Origin: Pythium myriotylum
Taxonomy: Eukaryota > Oomycota > Peronosporomycetes > Pythiales > Pythiaceae
Assembly (NCBI GenBank): GCA_023091665.1
Contig: JALJCQ010000016.1
Coordinates: 558,001 to 622,000 of the forward strand
Length of the DNA stretch: 64,000 nt
Direction of reading: 5' to 3'
The notes below the pieces were generated by a model that searched no databases, was not told the origin of the DNA, and saw only the letters and a program-made list of their open reading frames with translations. Below are positions 21,209 through 30,717 of the stretch, in pieces. Numbering within the stretch: position 1 is the stretch's first letter; each line of letters opens with the position of its first letter. Made by a program: the position numbers and the translations under genes.

Positions 21209-22554
21209 ATGTCTGCCGAGAGTGTGCTGCTGGGCGTGGACATCGGCGGCACGAGCGTCAAGGTCGGACTCGTGCGCGTCGACGGGAGCGTGCGCGCGCG
21301 CTCGCAGGCGCCCGTCGACCGCGAGGACTCGCCCGAGCAAGTCGTCGCCAACATCAAGGCGCAGGTCGACGCGCTGCTCGCGGAGACGGGGCTGGCTGCC
21401 GACTCGATCCTCAAGGTCGGCCTCGCCTGCACTGGACTCGTGCAGGAGCCGGGCGTGATCCACGGCGCGGCCCACTTCCCGTCGTGGAGAGAAGTTCCAC
21501 TGCAGAGACTCGTAGAGGAGGCGCTCGGGAAGGCGGCCGTGCTTGTGAACGACGCAGATGCGGCGATTCTCGCAGAGCAGTGGGTCGGCAGCGCCAAGAG
21601 CGGCATCCACGACTTTATCATGCTGAGTGCGTCGGCCGTGGATGTGAGAAGAGCATTTACACGCACTGACGTATCCGTGTGCAGCACTTGGCACTGGCGT
21701 TGGTTTTGGTGTGATCGCGAATGGACAACTTGTGCGAGGCGGAACGAGCTCGATTGAAGGCGGCCACGTTGTAAGCTCGTTACACTCGCTCACGCTCGCA
21801 GCGAACTGGCCGGATATTCATTTCACGTTGCGTATACGTAGATCGTGGAGCGAAATGGAAGACTCTGTAGTTGCTCTCAGCGCGGTTGTCTAGAGACCTA
21901 TAGCTCAGCTACAGCCTTGGTTACCGAGGCCCAGGAGCATCTCTCAGCGGGTGACTGAGAAGCAAGTTGATCTGGTCGCTCGCCGCACGCCACTCACACG
22001 AATACCATGGACAGGAGCCGACTCATTGCTATCGAGCTACCCACCTGATGAGATAGACGCCGAGCTGATCTTCCGTGTCGCAGCGCAGGGTGATGCAATG
22101 TGCAATCGCCTCATCGAAGAGGTCAGTGTTTCCTTGCCGGCTGACACTCTTCGGTTCTTGCACTTGACCGTGCTGTACAAAACCCTCAGGCAGCCGACTA
22201 CCTTGGATTTGCTTGTGTCAATTTCTGCCGCTCACTCGATCCTCAGGTACGACAGCCCGAGTTTATGTGGTGTCTTCGACGGCGAATCCTGAGGCTTCTT
22301 ACTCAATCCAGATGATTGTCCTCGCGGGAGGAATCGCAGAAGCCGGTGAGAAGTTTGTGGAGCTTGTTCGGTTGGGTTATGTCAAGTACGCGTGGACATT
22401 GTACCCAAATCCAGTACGTTCTACTAGTAAGACTAAAGACGCATTGGTGCATCGTGAATAACGGGATAAATCTATGCAGGTCAAGATTGAGAAGGCAACT
22501 GCGGGCTACGACTCCGGTATCATCGGTGCAGCTGCAGTCGTACGACCACATTAA
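21209..22554 (+). CDS. ROK-family sugar kinase (glucokinase-like, bacterial type)
   Basis: Seven exons: 21209-21626, 21685-21770, 21842-21950, 22015-22121, 22190-22246, 22312-22413 and 22480-22554. Sum 954 bp, 317 residues, the normal ROK length. Seen: phosphate-binding GVDIGGTSVKVGLV at the N-terminus, catalytic region VLVNDADAAI, LGTGVGFGVI, the SSIEGGHV histidine and the ROK zinc motif CSCSQRGCLE (C-x-C-x4-C). The C-terminus ends AGYDSGIIGAA as in bacterial glucokinases. It phosphorylates glucose or a related hexose with ATP. The family is mainly bacterial, so an old transfer followed by intron gain is a reasonable reading. N-acetylglucosamine or mannose kinase activity cannot be excluded. 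Confidence 0.9.
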
Positions 22555-22632
22555 ATGATCAGATTCCGCTGTGTGAATTCTCACACATCAAGTACCAGAA
22601 AGCCGTAAATGAACACTTGTATGAGTTAAGAG

Positions 22633-24027
22633 TTAAACGGATCCGGGGCTCCACAGTACAGTAGAATTGGAACCAACACTTCCCAGCAAGTGACGTTGGG
22701 GATTCCACGCGAGGTCGCTGACTGCTCCTTGGTGACCGCGAGCTAACGTCTGAACAAGCTCGCCATTGCTTGCGCGGTACACAAACACATGGCCATCATC
22801 TGACCCTGTAGTCACATAAGCCCCGTCAGGAGAGTAGCACGCCCCCAGCTTCTGGCTACTGTGCTGGCTAGCGCTGTGCTTGGTGAACATGTGGAGCAAA
22901 TGGCCTTCGAAGGCATCTAGATGCAAGAAAACTCCACGGTTTGTTGTAACTAGCAGTTGGTTTCCGTCTGGACTGAACTTGAGGTCCAGAGCGTGGAGCT
23001 TCTTCACATTCAAGTTCGGTCCCTGAAGCTTGGCAATGTACGGGTCGAGCACGCTCAAGATCGAGTTGTCGTAGAGAGAAAACTTTGCAAAAGGACCTTC
23101 CTGATAGTTCCGTGCGTCGTACATGCGGATGAGATGGTCATCAGTGTAGACACCAAAGACGACACCTTCCGTGTCGTATGCACCAGTGACGTGTGTGATG
23201 GGCATATGGTCTGTGCGGATCAACGCCTACAGTTTCACGATCACATTGTAAGCAGAGATTCGACTTCCGTGGTGTCTTGTTGGCACTTAGTTACCACTGT
23301 GTCTGCGCTGCGGACATCCCATAGTCGAATGGTTCCGTCCAGCGAAGCCGACATGAACTCGTCGCTGGATGGGTGCATCATAAGCGACATCACTCTGGCA
23401 ATTATTTACGAGACGTTAGACGAACAATTGCATGCGTCCTGCAGAACTCATCGCACAACGCACTTATCAGTGTGCCCTGAGTAGTAGCGAAGAAATTTGT
23501 TGTCAAAGAGCGAGTGGTAGCGAATGCGATCTGGTCAACGACAGAATATATTAGCGCTGGAACCAAATCATTTCCACTCTTCGCATGTGTAGACGTACAG
23601 TCGTTTGCATCATTAAAAGATGAGAAGATGACGCAGTCGGGGTGGTGGGTGAAGCGGATGAGGTCGACGCCGTACCGCTTGGAGAAGATTGTTTTGGTGA
23701 TCCTACTCCGCAACAGTCAGCATCCCGAATGATCAAGTAAAGCACTACAATCCACGCCAACTTGCATGCCACTAAGACAGTCGATGACGGAGATAACGCC
23801 GTCGCTGCGACTCGTCACGCAACGCTCGCCCTGCTGGTGGAAACTGATTGAGGACATGACAGCGTCTCGCTCGTCTTCATCCTGCGTCACGCAGCCAAAT
23901 CGCCATCGAATTCAGCACCGAGTGGTCCGTTCTATGCGCATCCTCCACGCACCTGCGGCGTAAAACTCTTCGTCGGCCCATAGCGGCGCACGACGTCGTC
24001 CGAGAGCGCGACGCCTCCGGTGGCCAT
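22633..24027 (-). CDS. WDR82: WD-repeat protein WDR82/Swd2
   Basis: Six exons: 24027-23953, 23881-23766, 23702-23599, 23530-23464, 23394-23295 and 23226-22633, 351 residues. It follows human WDR82 repeat by repeat: SISFHQQGERCVTSRSDG, FSKRYGVDLIRFTH, DNKFLRYYSGHTDK, SASLDGTIRLWDVRS, RNYQEGPFAKF, GSDDGHVFVY and a final NSTVLW. WDR82 is shared by the Set1/COMPASS histone H3K4 methyltransferase and by a PP1-containing transcription-termination complex, both on Pol II. The second intron starts with GC (GCAAGT...GTAG); no GT site restores the frame there, so a GC-AG intron is required. Its stop is 78 bp from the convergent sugar kinase stop. Confidence 0.9.
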
Positions 24028-24477
24028 TGCTCTCGCCGTCCTGATGCCAATGTTCGCAACTCCAACCAAAAGGCTACATCCTATTGGTTACTACAATATA
24101 TCGTATCAAAGAGGTTATGAGCTTGTATGGACTTTCATAGCTAAACGACCATGACGAATACAATCAAACGTAAAGTATACGTAAAATGTATACATTAAAG
24201 TAACATGATTCGTACTGGTCGAATAGTTCTTGAAGCCTACGTGGCAACTTCGCTCGGTATCTTTCAGGGTCCCCCTCGGTTTTATTACCGTCCGAGTGTG
24301 TCCCCCTTGGTGCCAAGTCAGTTCCACCCCCACGTGGAAGCGTAGCATTGACGCGAGCCTGAGCCTGCGCGCCGCCGCTTCTCTCGCGCGTTCTGCTGCC
24401 GCTACGAGCGCCGTCCATTGCCCACCAGTAAGAGCGGACTCTGCGCTGTCTGTCGCGGTCTCGCTCGCTAGCCCACG
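24028..24477. other. Divergent promoter between WDR82 and AP-4 epsilon genes
   Basis: 450 bp between divergent start codons. A CCAAT box (as ATTGG) lies near 24084. No coding potential was credited; the long minus-strand frame that starts inside the AP-4 gene and ends here is a shadow of strong codon bias. Confidence 0.5.
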
Positions 24478-27400
24478 ATGTCGGGCGGCCACTTGTCGAA
24501 GGAGTTTTTTGAGCTGGTCAAGTCGATCGGCGAGAGCAAGTCGAAGCAGGAAGAGGACCGCATCATCATCCATGAGGTCGCACAGCTCAAGCGCAAGATG
24601 AGCGAGGTCACGACCACGACCTCGAGCTCGGGCAAAGAGGTCAACAAGAAGAAGAAGGAGTTCCTCATCCGCCTCATGTACGTCGAGATGCTCGGCCACG
24701 ATGCGTCGTTTGGCTACATCAAGGCTGTCGAAATGACGGCGTCGACCAACCTCATCCAGAAGCGCGTCGGGTACCTCACGTGTTCGCTCGTGCTCTCGCC
24801 CACGCACGAGTTCCGCTTCATGATCATTAACCAGCTTCAGCGCGATTTGCAGTCGTCGAACCACCTCGAGGTCTGCGCGGCGCTCACGGCCGTTTGCAAA
24901 CTCGTGACGGTCGAGATGATCCCCGCCGTGCAACCGCTGATCATGGATTTGCTGCGCCACGACGCCGAGCTCGTGCGCAAGAAGGCTGTGATGGCCATCC
25001 ACCGCTTCCACCAGCTCAACCCCGAGTCGGTGCGCGATTCCGGCGACGTGCTCCGCCGAGCGCTCTGCGACCGCGACCCTAGTGTCATGGGTGCCTCGCT
25101 CTGCGTGCTCCACGACCTCGCGATCGTCAACCCGACGGACTACAAGGATCTCGTGCCCAGCTTCGTGAGCATCCTCAAGCAGATCACGGAGCACCGCCTG
25201 CCGCGCGAGTTCGACTACCACCGCATCCCGGCGCCGTGGATCCAGATCCGATTGCTGCAGATTTTGGCGTTGCTCGGCCAGGCTGACCAACAGACGAGCG
25301 AAGGGATGTACGAGGTTCTGCACGACGTCATGCGCCGCGCCGACACCGGTATCAACGTGGGCTACGCGATTATCTACGAGTGCGTGCGTACGGTAACGAC
25401 CATTTATCCGAATGGCACACTGCTGGACGCGGCGGCTGCGAGTATCTCGCGCTTTATCAGCAGCGATAACCACAACCTGAAGTATCTCGGTGTCACTGGC
25501 CTTGCGGCTATCGTTAAGGACCACCCGCGTTACGCCGCAGCCCACCAAATGGCTGTGATTGACTGTTTGGAGGATCCCGACGAGACTCTCAAGCGAAAGA
25601 CCCTGGACCTGCTTTACCGCATGACGAACCCGGTCAATGTCGAGTTCATCTCGGACAAGCTGACGCAGTTTTTGCGTGAGGCCACAGATGTTTTCCTTCG
25701 TACCGAACTCGTGTCGCGTATTACGCAGTGTGCTGAGCGCTATGCCCCAAGCAACGCGTGGTACATTCAGACCATGACCAACGTTTTTGAGCTTGGTGGT
25801 GATCTTGTTCGTCCTGAGGTTGCGCACAACTTGCTTCGACTTATTGCTGAAGGAAGTGGCGAAGATGAGGACCAAGATATGGAGCTGCGCCGAGATGCCG
25901 TTGACGCATACCTGGAGCTGTTCGAACGCCCAGTGCTGTCTGATATTCTGGTGACGACGATGTCGTGGGTTCTGGGCGAGTACGGGTACTTGTCCGAGGT
26001 CATGGAGCTTGAAGAAATTTGCGAACGCTTGTGCGAGTTGATTGAGCGCCCATTCAACCAGGAGGATGTCACACGCGGTTATATTTTGAGTGCTGTGACC
26101 AAGATCACGGCTCAGATGGGCCATGCTAGCGAAATCGCGAATGCTATGATGCACAAGTACAAGAGCAGTCGCAGCACGGACTTGCAGCAGCGATGCTTTG
26201 AGTACATCGCCATGACCAAGAACATGGGGCTGATGGCGGAAGTATACCCTGAAGATGCCAGCTGCGAAGATATTGATGTGGACCCGAACCTTGGCTTTCT
26301 GTCTGCGTTTGTGGAGCGAGCTGCTGCTCAAGGTGCTCCACTTTACGACCCGCCAGAGGAGTCAGACGATGAGGATGGCTACGATCACAAGAACAAGGAC
26401 AGGAACCAGCTCAACTTCGAGGCATACCAAAAGCCTGAGATTCCGTATGCTGTGAAGCTTCCGCCAAACGACTCTTTCTCAAACAAGTGGGGTGCTCCGC
26501 AGCAGCCACCTCAGGGTAACCCGTACAACGGTACTGGAGCACCAAATGGTGGTGCATGGCAAGGAGGTGCTGGTCCTACTACTGGCTTCAATGCTGCCAA
26601 GCCAAAGAACGTGTGGGGACCGACTGGTTTGAACACTGGCCAAGAACCCCAGCAGCCCCCTCCTGGTCCTCCGAACGGTGGCTATGGTCAGACCTACCCA
26701 GGGGCCTCTAGCTACCCTACTGCCCCGACACCTCCACCGCCAGCTCCATACGGAGGTGGTTATGGTGGTCAACCTGACTACGGGCAGCCACCAGCTCCAG
26801 CTCCAGCTCCAGCTCCATACGGAGCTGGTTCGATGCATGAAGATGAAGGCGGCGAAGAGCACGTGGACGAACGTGCGATGATGGCGTCAGCTATCTTCGG
26901 TGGTATCCCCGGTGCACCAGCCCCCGCCCCGCGTCGAACGACCAGCACTGGATCGAGATCGTCCCTAACTGGCAGTGTGCGCCGAACAAGCGCAACCCGT
27001 GCAGGATCGCGACGAACATCGGGAAGAGCGGATGCAGGAGCACCACAGCAGCAGCAACCACCGCCGCAACAACCAGAACCACAGCAGTACCGACAGCAAG
27101 CCCCGCCGCCTCCGGCCAATGTGGAGGTCGATCTGCTTGGCATTGCTTTCGATTCGCCAGCGCCGGCACCACCGCAGAACATTTCCTACCAGCAGCCACA
27201 CCAGCAGCCACACCAGCAGCCACAGTCTGTTGATCCGTTTGGATTGGGTGGCCCAGCCCCAGTTGCTGCACCTCCAGCCCCTGTACAACAGACATCTATG
27301 CTTGACCCGTTTAACCTGGGTGGCTTGACAGCCAGCGTCAACGGTACGAATTATTACTCGCCTGACTTGACCTTTAGTTGCGATATGGGCCTAACTCGTC

Positions 27401-27861
27401 TCATGCACCTCCTCAACAGAAATTGCTCGACCTCAGCCGACGGGTTTCCAGTATAACGGCCGTGCGTTGGAGCTGTGGCAGATAACCACGCAAGACTTTG
27501 GAGCCCGATGGGGAACGTGCCCGTGCGAGAAGAAAACCAAGGTCAATCCAAGCTCCGTGCGAACGCTCGACGATTTCTCGGGTCGCATGTACCAGTTCGG
27601 CGTGCACACGGTGGAGGCGATCCCAGCCAGTACGTGACAAGTCGCCGTGTTGACGCTCTAGTAAACGAGGCAATCACTAATCGTTGTTGACTGTATGTAG
27701 CCAATGAAGCCATCGCCGCCGCTCGCTTGGTAAACTCGGAGCACGTGTCTCTGATCCACATCAAGATCCGCAGTGGCGGCTTTGTCGACTTGACTGTGCG
27801 AACGGCCGATGCAGGCTTCACCGACCAGCTGATCGAAGCGATCGCCCAGCGACTCAAGTAA
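24478..27861 (+). CDS. AP4E1: AP-4 complex epsilon subunit (large adaptin)
   Basis: Three exons, 24478-27343, 27420-27629 and 27701-27861, 1078 residues. The N-terminal adaptin trunk (about 1-620, HEAT-like) has IIIHEVAQLKRKM, EFLIRLMYVEMLGHDASFGY and QKRVGYLTCSLVL, which fit the epsilon chain of AP-4 better than the alpha or gamma chains. A long hinge (about 650-950) is rich in Pro, Gln and Gly with PQQ and APAPAPAP runs. The C-terminal ear is split over exons 2-3 (LELWQITTQDFGARWGTC). AP-4 forms a clathrin-independent coat at the trans-Golgi. Both introns (76 and 71 bp) fit standard borders. Confidence 0.9.
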
Positions 27862-28912
27862 ACGCGACCGCGTCAAGGAACGAGCAGTGTGCGAAGGAGA
27901 GCACAGCGATCATCCGTTCGAGTGGCTTGAAGCAGAGAAGATGGTGTAGATGCCTTCTCCCGAGTCCAAGGAGAAGTTGCGTGGACATGTCGAGTAGAAC
28001 TGAGCGAGAGCAAGAATACAGATCTTTCGTGAACGACCCAATTTCTCACGCGTCTGGCACCAACTTCTGCATGCGTCTTGCTTCTCAGGCATAATCGTTA
28101 CGTGGAGTTCGCCGCACCCAACAGCAGCTTCTAGGGAGCAGATCTTCAGCAATCCCACTGACTTGATGACTGTGAGTCATGTCTATGGCGACTGCATCAC
28201 GGGTCTGCTGGTGATCACGGGTCTCACCACGAACGCGAGTTGAGTCATCGCGGGTTTCGACGCATGACGCGGGTCCGACCCGACCCGGTAATAATAGCGC
28301 CCATCACCGTTACTGCCGCCCTCTGCAACGGATCATAGTGGGATCCAATGAATCGGAGTGATGGTCGCTCCCCAGGAACCGTTCTCTCCGGCCCCAGGAC
28401 CAAAGTTTGCGGCGTCGGCTTCTCCTCGCCCCACAGCACCACCGCGCCGCCGCTCGCGTCGCTCCCGCGGGCCGTCGACGCAAAAAGCGGCTCCTCCCCC
28501 CACTTTTTTCGCCTTCTCGATCGGTTCTCCGCTGCATTTTTTGGGCGTTCTCGGCGCCGTCAGTCTCTCTGAACCTCCCGCAGAAGAGCCCGTCCACTCT
28601 GACTGGATTCGAGGTCTCGGCCAATCGGAACCCCGCCCGTCGCGAATGGAGTGGCCACCGCGGCAGACAGGCGCCCCAATCATTCTGAAAGGGCAAGTCA
28701 AGCGAGAACACCTCGGAGCGGTTCTCGTGGAACACTTCCCGCCAGCCGCCGGGTCGACTGTCGAGCGGGGGAGCGGCGGAGATCAATCTCCTCCATTTCT
28801 GTTCCGGCCTGCCGCCGCTCGGGTCCGCAAACGGCCGACGCCGATTGGTCCCCACGCGTCTTGCCCGCGTCTAACCGAGCCCGCTCCGCCGTCCACGCCG
28901 CGAGGTCTAACC
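27862..28912. other. Intergenic region upstream of the membrane PX-like gene
   Basis: 1.05 kb. The right half is GC-rich and its frame stays open for 555 bp into the following gene, but its residue composition (Pro/Arg/Ala runs) does not look like real protein. Several CCAAT-type boxes occur (near 28618, 28673 and 28843). Near-repeats of the string gatcacgggtct occur at about 28200. Confidence 0.5.
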
Positions 28913-29914
28913 ATGATGGAGGTCAACGTCGTGCCGTCCGTGGTGCTCCACTTCCACGGCTTCCGCAGCTCGCTGCTCTCGACGCTCGCCGACGCCGCGC
29001 GCCGCCTCGCGCTGCTCATGGCCCAGCGCTCGCTCCAGGCCTCGCTGCTCGCGCTCGCCATGTTCTACTTCCAGCTGCTCGTGGTCGCCGCGCTGCGCCG
29101 CCTCGCGCTCGCGCCCGTCGTCTACGCCGCCTTTCTCGCCTGCGAGGCGCTCGCCGTCAAGTACGCCAAGAAAGAGAGCGCCTTCCTGCTCTGTCGCGGC
29201 AAGCGCCTCGACGAGACGCCGCGTCGCGACGCCGCCGTGCCCACGCTGCCGCGCCTCCTGCTGCCCGCGTCCATCGCCGTGCTGCCCGAGCCGGAGCCAG
29301 CCGCGCAGCGCAAGATCGTCGGCGGCGACTTGACGCAGATCGCGCCAAAGCTCACTGCCACGCCGCCGCCTCTTCTCGCCACGCCCCAACCACCACGACA
29401 GCTCTCGGCCGTGCACCGCCGCGTCGCTGCGCAGCTACGCGCGCCTTTCCCGGGCGTCAACACCGTGCCACAAGAGCGCCGACGCCGAGCCGACATGTCA
29501 CTGCACACCGCCAGCATCCGCGTGGGCAAGGCCTTTCTGGACCCAACCGTTGACGAAGCCATCGCCCACGGCGACAAGAAGCGGAAACAAGTCGATATCT
29601 ACATGGTGCGCGTGGACTGCAGCAAGCCTGACGACAAGCACATGAACCCCGTGGTGATGTGGGATTTCACGGCCACTTTTGAGGAATTCCGCAAGCTTGA
29701 GAAGGATCTGCGCGCCGAGGTCAAGGCCAAGAGGCTCCGCTTCGTGGAAGTGCCGCATCTCTCCAGTGGCGCGATCCTCTTTGTCCAGCCCGAACTCACG
29801 CAAGACGTGCTGGCGAAGCGGCGCACACGTCTCCAGGCCTTCGTAGAGGCTCTGCGATCCGATCGCGCACTGGCCGATAGCGATGCCATGCGCAAGTTCT
29901 GCCAGGCCTACTAA
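28913..29914 (+). CDS. Membrane protein with C-terminal PX-like domain
   Basis: 333 residues when started at the ATG-ATG pair at 28913, which follows ACC and is the best start context. A hydrophobic stretch at about 35-90 (ASLLALAMFYFQLLVVAALRRL, then APVVYAAFLACEALAV) probably makes one or two membrane segments. A proline-rich linker follows. The C-terminal 130 residues (SIRVGKAFLDP ... IYMVRVDCS ... VMWDFTATFEEFRKLEKDL ... QAFVEALRSD) look like a PX domain with the Phe/Arg-type motif partly changed, so lipid binding is uncertain. The other PX gene of this window (2055-3191) is not closely similar. Confidence 0.75.
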   Translation: MMEVNVVPSVVLHFHGFRSSLLSTLADAARRLALLMAQRSLQASLLALAMFYFQLLVVAALRRLALAPVVYAAFLACEALAVKYAKKESAFLLCRGKRLDETPRRDAAVPTLPRLLLPASIAVLPEPEPAAQRKIVGGDLTQIAPKLTATPPPLLATPQPPRQLSAVHRRVAAQLRAPFPGVNTVPQERRRRADMSLHTASIRVGKAFLDPTVDEAIAHGDKKRKQVDIYMVRVDCSKPDDKHMNPVVMWDFTATFEEFRKLEKDLRAEVKAKRLRFVEVPHLSSGAILFVQPELTQDVLAKRRTRLQAFVEALRSDRALADSDAMRKFCQAY

Positions 29915-30717
29915 AAGACCCTGTCTCCAGTCTCGTTCGTTGCTGTTGGACGAGCCACCACTACTTACCTACCACCACGGCACGAAGAGCAAGTCGCCAG
30001 GTGGTCGCAGCAGATTTTGCATTTCTGCAGCCCGCCACAAGACAAAAAAGGAAGCCGAGCACTCGCTTCGCATTCGATGGAAAATGCGAGTCGAGCCTGT
30101 TTCCCTTGTGCCAGGCCGATCATCTCCCCTTCAACGTACAGTAAGGAAGCTCAAGTTGAAGTCTCGCGGTCGCCACCTGTGTGCGTGTGTGCGTCATCGT
30201 TTAAAAAGAGAAAGCACGACCGCGGCTTCCCCTCCTCTTCTAAATGAACTCCTTTCCGCCTCTCCAGGCATTTGGTCTTTGCCGCTCTGTCTTCGTTGTA
30301 GCAATGACGCTCCCCACCGAACCATTCTGATGATGCAGGCCCAAGTCAGCAATCTGGCGCAGGAAGGGGTACTCAACGTCCTGAAAAGCGACATGTCGCC
30401 AGTACCTGCGGAACCCGCTTCTTGAAGATGGAGTTCCAGGGGTCCCCCCGTTCACCCACCGACCCATCGTATGAGTCTCACAATCAATGGCAAGACGAAG
30501 AAGCAGATGATGATTCGCGTGAGATGGACAGCCGCGTGCAGGGAAGTGACTAAAACGCCAATCGCTCTCTCTCCCTGTCCGGTGCCCTCGAGAGGACAGA
30601 CATCGGCGGCGCAACTGCGAGTGGGATCGGTCTCGACGTGAGCCCCCGCGAGCTGTCTTCGTTTTCGCAGCAAAGCACTCTCCGCGTTTCTCTCCGCGTC
30701 TCATTTGCCGACGTGAC
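29915..30717. other. Intergenic region upstream of the HECT gene
   Basis: About 0.8 kb. Two overlapping frames on opposite strands were judged chance. Just before 30718 the sequence CGTCTCATTTGCC (30697-30709) resembles an oomycete initiator and would place a transcription start near 30703. Confidence 0.45.

Noticed and set aside
24115..26331. 738-residue open frame on the minus strand, opposite the AP-4 epsilon gene
   Set aside because: It mirrors the adaptin coding strand; its residues are His/Arg/Val-rich without domains, as expected from C/G-ending codons.
28358..28912. In-frame extension of 185 codons upstream of the membrane PX-like gene
   Set aside because: Composition is that of GC-rich non-coding DNA, and the ATG pair at 28913 has the better context before the first hydrophobic segment.
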